Shown: one piece after another, positions 52,401 through 61,165 of the stretch
How the letters are laid out: each line of letters starts with the position of its first letter
How positions within the stretch are numbered: position 1 is the first letter of the stretch
Source: JANOZM01 sp031429355
GTDB taxonomy: Bacteria > Pseudomonadota > Gammaproteobacteria > Burkholderiales > Burkholderiaceae_E
Length of the DNA stretch: 64,000 nucleotides
Reading direction: 5' to 3'
NCBI GenBank assembly: GCA_031429355.1
Contig: JANOZM010000014.1
Span: forward strand, 1-64,000
Position numbers and translations under genes: made by a program
Notes under the pieces: generated by a model
What the model was told of the DNA's origin: nothing
The model's database searches: none
The model's input: the letters and a program-made list of their open reading frames with translations, nothing else

Positions 52401-53451
52401 GACCGTTTGCTGCAATCGTTAGTCGACCAGCCTCGCTAGAACCAAGCTGTAGCCCGCTGTTTTGTTTTACCGACCATCCTAAATCCGCCAGTTCAATTTG
52501 ATCAGCTTGTGAGCGAAATGAAGTGGTAACGAAAGCGCGCTGGAAGTCTAATGGTTCAAGTACTTTTTTCTCATCTCGCAAAGCCAGTTGCACTTGATTG
52601 GCTTCAAGGTTAATCAAACCCTCAAAGCCCGTCGGAATTTTTTGTTTGATGTTTAGCCAAATTTGGGTATTTACAGTCGCCGATTTTAAAATTGAAAGTT
52701 TTTGAATTTGCTCGGCTTTTAACCATGCGGCTAGATGCGGGGCTAATTGCGCCCAATTGATTGCCTTAGCCGCTAAGTAATTATCGCCTTGCCAATTACT
52801 AATTTGCACGGCCGGACTACCTATGGGTCGAGTAAAGTCGGCGCGCAAATCAATTGAGGCATTGGCCTTATTTTGATCATTTGGCAATTGTGCGTTAAGC
52901 GAAAACTTATGGCTGCGCCCTCGGTTCACTGCGACAAAACCAACGGAGTTTGCATCAATTTTCGGTAACTTAGCAAAGGCATCTTGCCAACTAAGCGCCC
53001 CGTCAACCACTTCGATACGCGCCTGCGAAAGGAACCAAGCCAAGCCTTGCTGATCGTCACTTGGTCCGTTTAAATCAAGGGTAAAACCAGCGACTTGCAA
53101 AACCCGTTCGTGTGTACGAACAATGTCAATTTGCGGTTTGACCAAACGAATCGTTGCAAACTCTGCCTTTCCGCTAGTCAGCGTGCGCAACGATAGAGTC
53201 GCATCAACTTGACCTAAGCGAAGCGCATCGCCTAATTGCACATCGAAAAATTGAGCGCTGGGCATAAAGCGATCCCAACTGGTTTGAATCCGCCCTATCG
53301 AAAATGGCTTGTTTGTTTGTGTTGTTACAAATTGTTCAATCCGCGGCTTTAAGGCGGGCAATTGCGGCCAAAGCAAGTATCTCATCGCTAAATACAGGCC
53401 GCACGTTCCCAAAAAAAGGAATACGACCATCGCGCGAAAAAATTTAGTCAT
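49405..53451 (-). CDS. YhdP/AsmA-like large envelope protein
   Basis: 1348 residues. A single N-terminal membrane helix (AMVVFLFLGTCGLYLAMRYLL) anchors a long periplasmic chain of beta-strand repeats with DUF3971 and AsmA-like C-terminal parts. Recognisable pieces: PVQISNWQGDNYLAAKAINW, RYMPKRIAERVRFWVRDAV, GNINWLGSPLAIDHPTLSGEI and RTESLEIRGVQARIKIDG. YhdP-family proteins bridge the periplasm and move phospholipid to the outer membrane. It heads the yhdP-nit-tldD run, divergent from glnE with 142 bases between, which hold a TTCATT-T-AATGAA palindrome at 53483-53495. Confidence 0.93.
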   Translation of the reverse strand: MTKFFRAMVVFLFLGTCGLYLAMRYLLWPQLPALKPRIEQFVTTQTNKPFSIGRIQTSWDRFMPSAQFFDVQLGDALRLGQVDATLSLRTLTSGKAEFATIRLVKPQIDIVRTHERVLQVAGFTLDLNGPSDDQQGLAWFLSQARIEVVDGALSWQDAFAKLPKIDANSVGFVAVNRGRSHKFSLNAQLPNDQNKANASIDLRADFTRPIGSPAVQISNWQGDNYLAAKAINWAQLAPHLAAWLKAEQIQKLSILKSATVNTQIWLNIKQKIPTGFEGLINLEANQVQLALRDEKKVLEPLDFQRAFVTTSFRSQADQIELADLGWSVKQNSGLQLGSSEAGRLTIAANGLPRSGQVSLQPFRVEDWLPQLNRLPIAETQRAAIQARQPKGLVKSTKINWELADAQLMQWRWNADIDFADAAVKSGRAHEDRLGVPGFTGLSGKVSANQTTGTMNVVGQKTLLTVPNLFDEETVEFKSLNSALKWTIGDTKTPSVPFLKVVVETLQFANADTEGSLSGTYQTGGKGVGIVDLSGVLTSGNLLKVHRYMPKRIAERVRFWVRDAVREGQVEHVNFAVKGDLWDFPYRPKSDGSASGVFKVVTKLRGVTLAYSPEWPEIRNLTGELILDGPGLNISMRSGTIYDVKFNRVDAQIKDFADSELTIKSTGLGPAQDMVKFVNASPITSRIDNFASATEVSGDAALDLKLVLPLGDFSKTKVDVTIALNRNQVKVDDSLPRFENVSGQLAFNDAGFALNNLTGEFLGGPIKVNATPQGPGRLLIRAEGQMSDTSLRKLTDNALTQRLSGFANYTALIDVNGKLSNLEVRSDLVGLTSNLPAPFAKQASTVAPMVIKTVPNPIAPSQDRSMGDVLNMSVGDDIAVAFERRREPKTLRMEIFRGSFGVRADPVLPDTGFAVVANTDRIDLDQWMPILASMRDDQTTSRGEAGKTAADTATPTEVVGSFAEGFSLLPSLISIAAGEVKSGGREVKNVVVGASRLEGFWRANISAQDINGYFTWRDSGPGQGNVGVLTARFNRLKIPKSRAVDVEILLDSRPGDLPGLDISAEEFVFDETNFGQLSLKAQNSLQAGAPIWTIKELKLENKFAKLVASGQWAAQPEGPAPAGVNAAKRRTDLRFDLNILDSGGLLNLFGVKDAVRAAPGLISGNINWLGSPLAIDHPTLSGEIQIALEKGQFLKIDPGAAKLIGVLNLQSLPKRLVFDFSDMVSEGFTFDRVNGAAKITKGIARTESLEIRGVQARIKIDGTADIARETQDLNVLVTPEINVGLASLAYTAVNPAIGIGTLLAQTVLRKPIQDAFAYEISVKGSWVDPKVEQKKRTPVVRREDESSTQ

Positions 53452-53593
53452 TCAAACAATCAAAAGAGTGGATAAAACATGCTTCATTTAATGAAACGAA
53501 TCAACCTTTCATTTAGCCGACCGAAGACTGTGTGAATCAACAAATCTAGGACAAATTCAACCGATCTACTCCAACCGAATGTAGCATAGAGGA

Positions 53594-56389
53594 ATGGAAA
53601 ATTCGCCACACACTAAGCCAAATGCAACTGATCGGACCGACAATCCGATAAACGACACATTCGCGGTCCTGAGTTCACTGTCGGCTTATGCCGCGAGAAA
53701 CTTGCAAGCCAGCCCAAATATTGCGGCGTTAGCACAACAAATCTCAGCCGCCGCGATCGACGAAACTGTCATTAAAGACTTGTGGGATCGCCTGCATTTG
53801 TCTGATGCGCAACTAGCCAAGGATTTACGCCAATGGCGAAACACGATCATGATCGGGCTTGCTCAACGTACGCTTACCGGTCAGGCCGATTTAACCGAGG
53901 TGGTTCAGGCAATATCGTTAGTTGCAAAAATTGCGGTCCAAATTGCCATCGATTTTTCTGCGCAGGCAATGCAAACCGACTTTGGTGTTCCGCAAGACAG
54001 CACTGGCAAGCCGCAAGATCTATTGGTCATGGGGATGGGAAAACTAGGTGCGAACGAGCTTAATGTTTCATCGGACATCGACTTAGTGTTGCTATACCGC
54101 GAACAGGGATTGAGCAGCGGAACTAGCAATTTAGGTTCCAAAATTGCCGCCAGCGAATATTTCGCGCGCTTAGTCAAAATAATGGTCCCATTAATTGAGC
54201 AATTGACCCCTGACGGTTTTGTTTTCCGGGTCGATTTACGCTTAAGACCACATGGAGACTCCGGCCCGATTGCAGTTTCATTGAACTATCTTGAGGATTA
54301 TTTAGTCAGCGAGGGGCGCTCTTGGGAGCGTTTTGCTTGGCTCAAAGCCTCTTTAATTGCTTCGACCCAATTTTCTGGACCTAGCGGCCAATCGGCGGAC
54401 CTTAGGAACTTAAACGCCGTTATTGAACCATTTGTTTATCGTCGCTACTTGGATTATTCGGCCATAGCTGCATTGCGTGAATTACATGGCCTTATACAAA
54501 ACGAACAACATCACAAAAATCGCAGGCGGTCGTTAGATCAAGGGATGGACGTTAAGTTGGGGCGTGGCGGCATTCGAGAAATCGAGTTTTGCGTTCAACT
54601 GTTACAAATAATTCGCGCTGGACGAGATGCCTCGCTGCGCGAACGTTCGACAATTGCAGCGTTATCAAAGCTACAAAAGGCTAACGTTATTAATGAAAAA
54701 GATGCTGATGAGCTAAGCAATGCGTATTGTTTTTTAAGGCAAATAGAACACGCGATCCAATGGCGCGAAGATCAACAAACGCATTGGCTAAATTTTCAAA
54801 ACCCAGAGCAAATTACTCAAGTCGCGGGGCTGTTAAATTTAGCGCCGAAGCAAATGCTGGAGCAATTAAGCGCAACTCGAAAAATAGTTACCGAGATGTT
54901 CGATCAATTGCTGGCAAAGCCGGAATCGAAATTGGCTGAATCGACCTCAGGTTTAACAAAAACAACAACCAACGCACCTGAATTTGATGAGCCAAATGAA
55001 CCCACTGTTAGTGCTTACGAAAAGGCATTTTACGAGGGTAGTAAATTCACGCGTGCTAATGAATCTATTCAGAAGACTGTGCGCCAGCTAATTGAACGGT
55101 GCAAGCAAGAAGATAGCAATTCAATTCAAACTTTAGACGAAACGACGTTGCAGCGCCTTTTGGATTTGATTGAACGTTTAATTGGACGGCCCGGCTACAT
55201 TGCCTTATTAGCCCAGTACCCAAGAGCGTTACAGCGACTTATTAAACTGCTGGCGTATAGCCAATGGGCGGCCCAATTTATTACGCGATACCCGATTGTG
55301 ATTGATGAACTTATCTCTGATCAAACAACCCAAAACGGCAACCAACTTAATCCACAGCTTAGCAATTGGCCGCGACTTAGCCAAGCCCTTCGCCAGCAAT
55401 TAGAGCACTCAGATACCGAACGTCAACTAGACGCGCTGCGGGAGTTTCACCATGCACAAATTTTGCGCCTGATGTTGCTCGAGCTTGAGGGACAACTGAG
55501 CGTAGCGGCCTTAGCTGACGAGCTCAGTGCGCTGGCCGATGTCATCATTGAACAAACATTGATTTGTATCGACCCGGCAGCTGGCTCTTTTGCCGTGATC
55601 GCCTACGGTAAATTGGGTGGCAAAGAACTAGGTTATGCATCCGATTTAGACATCGTTTTCATTTACGACGAACAAGGTTTTGATACTTTTGAAAAAGGCT
55701 TGCCGGCCCAGGAGTATTACGCGCGTTTAGCCCGTAAACTGATTCAGTGGCTAACAGTAAAGACAGGCGCAGGAGAGTTGTTTGATGTGGATATTCGGCT
55801 TCGACCCGACGGCGATTCGGGTCTTTTAGTATCGAGCATCAGTGCTTTTGAAGACTATCAAAAAAGTCACGCTTGGCTGTGGGAGCATCAGGCGTTAACA
55901 CGCGCGCGATTTAGCGCTGGTAGTATGCAAGTTGGTCAGCGTTTCGAGGCAATTCGTCTAGAAATTTTACGTTTGCCGCGCGATCACACAGCAACCCAAA
56001 CTGAAGTTGCCAATATGCGAACCAAGGTCGCTGCGGGTCATTTGAATCGGACCGAACTATTTGATCTCAAACATGACACCGGTGGCATGGTAGACATTGA
56101 GTTTGCAGTTCAGTGCCTCGTGCTTTGTTACGCCAAAGAGTTTCCAGATTTGTCTAAGAACATCGGCAACTTAGCCTTATTAAAAATGTGCGGTGAGCAA
56201 AACTTAACCACTCAACAATTAGCTTCCGAGTGTATTCAAACCTACCAAGATTTGCGTCGAATGCAATACGCTTTACGTTTAAACGGACATGAACAAACCC
56301 GCGTTCCCACTGAACAGTGGGAACAACGGCGGGCGGGCGTTAGGCGGCTATGGGCTGAGGTCTTTTGTAAAGTAGCACCATCAGCATAA
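53594..56389 (+). CDS. glnE: Bifunctional glutamine synthetase adenylyltransferase/removase
   Basis: 931 residues. It adds AMP to glutamine synthetase when nitrogen is plentiful and removes it when nitrogen is short, under PII control. Both nucleotidyltransferase domains are present: the N-terminal removase site GMGKLGANELNVSSDIDLVLLY and the C-terminal transferase site AYGKLGGKELGYASDLDIVFIY, each with the DxD metal pair (quoted to 20). HGDSGPIAVS and RPDGDSGLLVSS mark matching loops. A GAGGA precedes the ATG by one base. The last 50 bases overlap the convergent MFS gene. Confidence 0.97.
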   Translation: MENSPHTKPNATDRTDNPINDTFAVLSSLSAYAARNLQASPNIAALAQQISAAAIDETVIKDLWDRLHLSDAQLAKDLRQWRNTIMIGLAQRTLTGQADLTEVVQAISLVAKIAVQIAIDFSAQAMQTDFGVPQDSTGKPQDLLVMGMGKLGANELNVSSDIDLVLLYREQGLSSGTSNLGSKIAASEYFARLVKIMVPLIEQLTPDGFVFRVDLRLRPHGDSGPIAVSLNYLEDYLVSEGRSWERFAWLKASLIASTQFSGPSGQSADLRNLNAVIEPFVYRRYLDYSAIAALRELHGLIQNEQHHKNRRRSLDQGMDVKLGRGGIREIEFCVQLLQIIRAGRDASLRERSTIAALSKLQKANVINEKDADELSNAYCFLRQIEHAIQWREDQQTHWLNFQNPEQITQVAGLLNLAPKQMLEQLSATRKIVTEMFDQLLAKPESKLAESTSGLTKTTTNAPEFDEPNEPTVSAYEKAFYEGSKFTRANESIQKTVRQLIERCKQEDSNSIQTLDETTLQRLLDLIERLIGRPGYIALLAQYPRALQRLIKLLAYSQWAAQFITRYPIVIDELISDQTTQNGNQLNPQLSNWPRLSQALRQQLEHSDTERQLDALREFHHAQILRLMLLELEGQLSVAALADELSALADVIIEQTLICIDPAAGSFAVIAYGKLGGKELGYASDLDIVFIYDEQGFDTFEKGLPAQEYYARLARKLIQWLTVKTGAGELFDVDIRLRPDGDSGLLVSSISAFEDYQKSHAWLWEHQALTRARFSAGSMQVGQRFEAIRLEILRLPRDHTATQTEVANMRTKVAAGHLNRTELFDLKHDTGGMVDIEFAVQCLVLCYAKEFPDLSKNIGNLALLKMCGEQNLTTQQLASECIQTYQDLRRMQYALRLNGHEQTRVPTEQWEQRRAGVRRLWAEVFCKVAPSA

Positions 56390-57521
56390 ACAAGATCACT
56401 GGAATGGATACCCAGTTCAACATGGCCCAACCATTTGCATGTAACAAGGCACCCGACGAGAACGAAGAACTAATCATGGTGGTGAACACACATAATTCGT
56501 TAAAACCTTGCACTTTGGCTTTTTCGCTAGGCCGATGACTTTGGGTTAGTAATGTTGTAGCGCCAGTGAACAAGAAATTCCAACCCACTCCCAAGACCAG
56601 TAAAGCGGCAAGAAAATTCATAATATCAACGCCTGCTAGCGCAATCGCTGTACAGATCAGCATCAGCACGCACCCGGCGATCATAATTTTTAAGCTACCA
56701 AATTTAGAAATCAAATGCCCAGTAAACAGCCCTGGCGCAAACATTCCGATAACGTGCCATTCAATAACCAAAGCAGCCGAAGCGTAAGGGTGTTTACAAA
56801 CATCCATTGCCAACGGCGTTGCAACCATCAGTAAATTCATAACCGCGTAAGCGATTACTGCTCCTAAGACTGCGATCCAACAATTGGGCTGCCGCAAAAT
56901 TTCTAGCAACGGTCGAACCTCGCCCTGCACTTGGCCAGCGGGCGATGCGGGAATACGCAGCATGTGGGTTAGCGCCAAGCTTAGAAGAGCAAATCCGGCC
57001 AATGAAAGATACGTGGCAGAAAACAATCCGGGTAAGGCTACCCGGGTTAACTTCGATAATTCTGGCCCAATAATTCCCCCCAAAATCCCCCCCATTAAGA
57101 CCCAACTAATCGCTCTCGATTTATAGTCGGGTTTTACGGCGTCGGCCACTTCAGCCGCAGTAAAGCGTAATGTTGACGAAAAGGCGGGGTAAGTACCAGC
57201 CACTAAAGTACCCAAGCAAAGAAAGGCTAAGCTACCCGCTTGCACTGCAAAAAATGAAATCAAAGTACCTACTATTGCCGCAATAGCGCCTAACTTGTAA
57301 CCTGCTGCGCGGCCATTTTTTTTCATGTACCGCGATGCCGGAATGGTCATTAGGGCTGAACCCAACAAATAGGCCGTAATGGGCAAGGTTGCTAACGCTT
57401 TATTGCTTGTTAGCGCATATCCGGCCAATCCGTTAATGGCAATTAGGGTGACATTGTTAGTTAGAAACAATCCCTGTAACAGGGCCAACAACGTGACTTG
57501 GCGGGCAAAAACCGTCTGCAT
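56340..57521 (-). CDS. MFS transporter
   Basis: 393 residues with about 12 membrane helices. N-terminal half: LLALLQGLFLTNNVTLIAIN, then ITAYLLGSALMTIPASRYMKK (the loop 2-3 region of MFS), GTLVAGTYPAFSSTLRFTAA, and MGGILGGIIGPELSK, a motif C-like antiporter stretch. The second half has HVIGMFAPGLFTGHLISKFG and ends KRPQPIAA. No drug or substrate can be named. Its 3' end runs 50 bases into glnE on the opposite strand and no alternative stop is earlier. The ATG at 57521 has GAGG about 9 bases upstream. Confidence 0.87.
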   Translation of the reverse strand: MQTVFARQVTLLALLQGLFLTNNVTLIAINGLAGYALTSNKALATLPITAYLLGSALMTIPASRYMKKNGRAAGYKLGAIAAIVGTLISFFAVQAGSLAFLCLGTLVAGTYPAFSSTLRFTAAEVADAVKPDYKSRAISWVLMGGILGGIIGPELSKLTRVALPGLFSATYLSLAGFALLSLALTHMLRIPASPAGQVQGEVRPLLEILRQPNCWIAVLGAVIAYAVMNLLMVATPLAMDVCKHPYASAALVIEWHVIGMFAPGLFTGHLISKFGSLKIMIAGCVLMLICTAIALAGVDIMNFLAALLVLGVGWNFLFTGATTLLTQSHRPSEKAKVQGFNELCVFTTMISSSFSSGALLHANGWAMLNWVSIPVILFMLMVLLYKRPQPIAA

Positions 57522-57660
57522 ACAACTCCTCTAACTCCGTTAACCGGCGCAAAGCAAACAATACTTTGAAACGCACAAACGGAATTATGCACTAGCAGCT
57601 ACAATGCACCTCTCGAAGTTTCACCCGAAGTTTCACTTTTGCTAAAGCCGTTTCGAAATT

Positions 57661-57867
57661 ATGAGCCCAACAAATTCTCAAAAAACCGAGCACAATAAAA
57701 CCACGCAAGTAAAGCCCGAGCAATTGCCCGTACATTGCCCAACCGATGCAGTCCCCTTATGGAATCAGCACCCGAAAGTTTATTTAGAGTTTGACTCACA
57801 CGGTCACGCGAAGTGTCCTTATTGTGGTGCTCAGTATCAACTTGATGGAGAAGTTAAGGGCCACTAG
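57661..57867 (+). CDS. Small CHCC zinc-finger domain protein
   Basis: 68 residues. The C-terminal half shows the zf-CHCC pattern: VHCPTDAVPLWNQHPKVYLE then HGHAKCPYCGAQYQL, where Cys, His and the CxxC pair would hold zinc. The domain resembles that of mitochondrial NDUFS6. In Burkholderiales such proteins are encoded just before the heptosyltransferase gene, as here, but their role is unknown. The gap of 100 bases to the next gene holds no obvious hairpin. Confidence 0.85.
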   Translation: MSPTNSQKTEHNKTTQVKPEQLPVHCPTDAVPLWNQHPKVYLEFDSHGHAKCPYCGAQYQLDGEVKGH

Positions 57868-57967
57868 CGGTTGGATGCCAATTAGGCACACCTTCAATCG
57901 CCTACTGCAATTTGCTCGTGATCAATCGCACAGCCAAGTAGCGGTGTAAGCGGCACACTTCGGGGTT

Positions 57968-59140
57968 ATGCCCGCCGCTTCATACCTGCCCCCAAAGTCG
58001 CCTGCCCGCGCGCTCGAAACAATTGAGACACCATCTTTTGTCTCTAAAACTATCATTTTCGTTGCCAGTGATTTGCCACGCGCTATCGAGTCGTTAAGTT
58101 TTATCGCGCACTTTGCGGCGCGCTATCCAAATGATCGTATTGACGTAGTGGCGACCCCAAAAACCGCAGCGCTTTTTGAACACTTTCCTTTAGTTTACAA
58201 AGTTTGGCGGTTTGAGAATATTACGGCCGATTCAGTAGAAGATTCGCTTGGCGACTTATTTAACAACGCGCTACGCAACTGGACTGCAAAACTTTCGCTG
58301 GGCAAACAAATGGCCAAAGTGAAATACGAACGCGCTATTTTTCTAGAACATTCACATTACAGACCCTTGCTGGCGATGCTCATTGGCATTCGCGCCCGTT
58401 GGGGGTTTGCGCCGCATTGGCCCTTAACACTAACGCGCACTTTAAAACTAGTTCACGAACAGCAAAAAACACCGCTACGTTTGGCCCAATGGCTTGAACT
58501 AGCCGACTGTGGACCATCCGGCAATTATCGAACTCCTAATAACTATCAGGTTCAACTTCCCTTTTTGACTCGGCCAACGATGGAGCCTAGCTACGCGCGC
58601 CGAAAATTTGGCGTAAGCGCGCTAATGCCTATTTTAATATTCGTTGCGGGTCATAGCCGATCGATGCCGCCCGATCAAAAGGATTGGCCAAATCGCTATT
58701 GGTTTGAACTTGCATTACAAGCCCAAGAGCGTTTTGGTCAGGTCCAAATTGTTTTTATTGGCGATACAGCCGATCGCAGCCGAGCTACAGAAATTGCAAC
58801 ACTGATCGGTCCTCTGGCACACAATCTATGTGGTATGACTAATTTGTACGAAACCATGGCGTTAATGACCGGCGCATTATCGGTGGTCGGTAACGACAAC
58901 GTGATGTTGCATCTAAGTAGAGCTCTTGGCGTACCTAACGTCGGGATTTTTGGTGGCACCGACCCACGCAGCCGCGCCCCGAAGTCGAGCCAGCACCGAT
59001 CCCTTTGGCTGCACCTAGAATGCAGCCCTTGCCAAGGTCCAACCTGCCAATTGGGCCGAGCACTCTGTCTTGAACGAATTACCCCGCGCGACGCCTTGAA
59101 CGCGTTGGAACTAAACCACGTCAATACACAGCTGCTCTAG
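57968..59140 (+). CDS. waaF: Glycosyltransferase family 9, heptosyltransferase II-like
   Basis: 390 residues. GT9 enzymes add heptose to the lipopolysaccharide inner core at the inner face of the inner membrane. Motifs: HFAARYPNDRIDVVATPKTAALF (in pieces), DQKDWPNRYWFELA, GDTADRS, SVVGNDNVMLHLSRALGVPNVGIFGGTDPRSRAP, and LHLECSPCQGPTCQLGRALCL, the cysteine-rich end found in WaaF. About 30 residues (PAASYLPPKSPARALETIET) precede the usual start and may be a leader or a start error. Symbol by family resemblance only; other core heptosyltransferases are close. Confidence 0.85.
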   Translation: MPAASYLPPKSPARALETIETPSFVSKTIIFVASDLPRAIESLSFIAHFAARYPNDRIDVVATPKTAALFEHFPLVYKVWRFENITADSVEDSLGDLFNNALRNWTAKLSLGKQMAKVKYERAIFLEHSHYRPLLAMLIGIRARWGFAPHWPLTLTRTLKLVHEQQKTPLRLAQWLELADCGPSGNYRTPNNYQVQLPFLTRPTMEPSYARRKFGVSALMPILIFVAGHSRSMPPDQKDWPNRYWFELALQAQERFGQVQIVFIGDTADRSRATEIATLIGPLAHNLCGMTNLYETMALMTGALSVVGNDNVMLHLSRALGVPNVGIFGGTDPRSRAPKSSQHRSLWLHLECSPCQGPTCQLGRALCLERITPRDALNALELNHVNTQLL

Positions 59141-59158
59141 CCCTGATAAACTCTAACC

Positions 59159-59593
59159 ATGATTCAAAAGATACCTATGTTTGCAACTGCGGATGCAGTT
59201 GAAGAAGCTTTTTACGATGCTCTTGAAGCGGGCGATGTTGAAACCCTAATGCAGCTTTGGTGCGAAGAAGAAGATATTGTTTGCATTCACCCCAGCGGTC
59301 ATCGCTTAACGGGCCACAATGCAATACGCGCTTCGATGGACGAAATATTAGACGGCGGTGGCCTTGATATTCGCGTGTCCGATATCCACGTACATCAAAG
59401 TGCAACGATAGCCGTGCATCATTTAACCGAGCGCATTACAGTCGACGGAGAACAGGGGCAACAACTGGTTACACTGGCAGCCACTAATGTTTATTTAAAA
59501 GGCCCCGTTGGTTGGCAATTGTATTTGCATCAAGCAACTCCCATTGCCGCCCAAGATGCCAGCCCAGCGCCGCCCGGCCCACTGCTGCATTAA
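59159..59593 (+). CDS. NTF2-like fold protein (SnoaL/DUF4440 type)
   Basis: 144 residues. The NTF2-like cone fold is visible: VEEAFYDALEAGDVETLMQLW, CIHPSGHRLTGHNAIRASMDEIL, the beta-strand pair IRVSDIHVHQSATIAVHHLTERI (in pieces) and GWQLYLHQATPI. Members are small enzymes or binding proteins; function unknown here. Acid residues EEEDIVCIHP stand at the usual pocket. Its stop shares a base with the YheT gene start (TAATG), so it is translationally coupled. Follows the heptosyltransferase by 18 bases. Confidence 0.85.
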   Translation: MIQKIPMFATADAVEEAFYDALEAGDVETLMQLWCEEEDIVCIHPSGHRLTGHNAIRASMDEILDGGGLDIRVSDIHVHQSATIAVHHLTERITVDGEQGQQLVTLAATNVYLKGPVGWQLYLHQATPIAAQDASPAPPGPLLH

Positions 59594-60597
59594 TGGGTTC
59601 AATCCATCAGCCCTCAATTGTTCAAAGCACTTATGTTGCTCCGTTGTGGCTTCCTGATGGACATAGTCAAACAATTTTTCCAGCCCTAGTTACCCCGCGC
59701 CCAAAAGTAAAATACGAACGGTTTCAAGTAAGCCTACGCGACGGCGATTTTGTGCATCTTGATGCACTACCTAATTTAGTAAACGCGCAAAATCATCAAG
59801 CCTTTGTTTTATTATTCCATGGGCTTGAGGGTAGCTCGAACAGCCACTACGCTTTGGCGCTGATGCAACAATTGCAGCAACGCGGTCTGCGCGGTGCTGT
59901 TGCCCATTGGCGGGGCTGCAGCGGGCAACCCAATATTTTGCCGCGCAGCTATCATTCGGGCGCATCCGAAGATATCGCCGATGTAGTACGCTGGACGCGA
60001 CGCCAATTGTCCGACCAAACATCACTATATGTTATCGGTGTATCTTTAGGTGGCAACGCATTATTAAAATGGTTAGGTCAAGAACCATTACAAACGACTA
60101 TTATTCAAGGTGCAGTCGCTATATCGGCTCCACACAGTCTAAGTGCAGGTGCAGATCAATTGGCGAGTGGAATATCGACCTTGTACACCCGCAATTTTAT
60201 GTCGACGATGATCGCGAAAAGTCGTGCAAAATTAGCGCTGTTTGATATGCCTTATACCGAAAAAGAATTGGCAACAATTCGTAATTTTCATCACTTCGAT
60301 GAAATTGTTACGGCACGGGTGCATGGTTTTAAAAGTGCGCAAGACTATTGGGAACGCTCTTCGTGCAAACAGTTCTTAAAACACATTACGCGTCCCACTT
60401 TAATTGTAAATGCCAAGAACGATCCTTTTTTACCCATTAGCGCTTTGCCAAAACCCGATGAAGTTTCTGAGCACGTTTGCTTAGAATACCCAGCTACGGG
60501 AGGACACGTTGGTTTTGCCCAGGGCCGGTTTCCTGGAAACTTAAATTGGTTACCAAAACGAAGCCTAGAATTTTTCGGCCACCATGCCAATGGATGA
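59593..60597 (+). CDS. YheT-family alpha/beta hydrolase
   Basis: About 334 residues. The alpha/beta-hydrolase core has VLLFHGLEGSSNSHYALALM, HWRGCSGQPNILPRSYHSGASED, the nucleophile elbow VIGVSLGGNALLKWL (Ser), NAKNDPFLP (Asp) and ATGGHVGFA (His). YheT proteins are esterase-like with unclear substrate. The ATG at 59593 overlaps the previous stop (TAATG); the longer reading to 59512 lies within the NTF2 gene. The 3' end overlaps the next gene by 8-14 bases. Motif set is complete, so an active hydrolase is expected. Confidence 0.92.
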   Translation: MGSIHQPSIVQSTYVAPLWLPDGHSQTIFPALVTPRPKVKYERFQVSLRDGDFVHLDALPNLVNAQNHQAFVLLFHGLEGSSNSHYALALMQQLQQRGLRGAVAHWRGCSGQPNILPRSYHSGASEDIADVVRWTRRQLSDQTSLYVIGVSLGGNALLKWLGQEPLQTTIIQGAVAISAPHSLSAGADQLASGISTLYTRNFMSTMIAKSRAKLALFDMPYTEKELATIRNFHHFDEIVTARVHGFKSAQDYWERSSCKQFLKHITRPTLIVNAKNDPFLPISALPKPDEVSEHVCLEYPATGGHVGFAQGRFPGNLNWLPKRSLEFFGHHANG

Positions 60598-61162
60598 CGA
60601 TGTCCTTAAAGCAATGGCCCGCTGGCCCGACGTACCCGCGGCTTGGGGTTGGTTACGAATTGATCGGCGCGGGCATTGGTTTATTGTGAAACGCGATGCG
60701 CCCGATTTTAGCGAGGAGCGCGACGCAAACGGTTCTGTTGTGCGCAACGAACGACTGATCGACTTTATGGCGCGCAATTATGCGGCCGAACCTAACGGAT
60801 CTTGGTACTTTCAAAACGGCCCACAGCGTGTCTATGTCGATTGCGAATTAGCCCCCTTAGTTTGGCGTGTTGATCATGAGCAAGATCAATTGCGTTGGGT
60901 TGCACATACGGGCGCAATTGCAACTGAAACTTTAGCAGTAGCAGTCGACCTTAACGGCAATGTGTTTGTTAAAACCGAGCTGGGTCCTGGCGTCATCGAC
61001 GACCGACAATTAGCCCGCTTAGATCAATGGTTACGCGAAAACAATGATGGCTCAATGGAGTTATTAATTAGTCGTGTTACCTCCACTTGGTTATCCGTTG
61101 CACTGAACAGCGAGCCCGCATTATTATGGGGGTTTGAAAAGTCACCCCGACAGGCAAAGTAA
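60584..61162 (+). CDS. Conserved protein of unknown function, coupled to YheT gene
   Basis: 192 residues, no family recognised with certainty. The chain has no signal peptide or membrane segment. Features: MARWPDVPAAWGWLRIDRRGHW near the start, LIDFMARNYAAEPNGSWYFQNGPQRVYVD, and WVAHTGAIATETLAVAVDLNG (in pieces), suggesting a beta-rich soluble domain. I recall Burkholderiales proteins with WYFQNGPQRV-like motifs next to such hydrolase genes, all uncharacterised. ATG codons at 60584 and 60590 both overlap the YheT stop, so coupling is likely. Three bases separate it from the solute-binding protein gene. Codon use matches its neighbours. Confidence 0.8.
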   Translation: MPMDDDVLKAMARWPDVPAAWGWLRIDRRGHWFIVKRDAPDFSEERDANGSVVRNERLIDFMARNYAAEPNGSWYFQNGPQRVYVDCELAPLVWRVDHEQDQLRWVAHTGAIATETLAVAVDLNGNVFVKTELGPGVIDDRQLARLDQWLRENNDGSMELLISRVTSTWLSVALNSEPALLWGFEKSPRQAK

Positions 61163-61165
61163 TTT

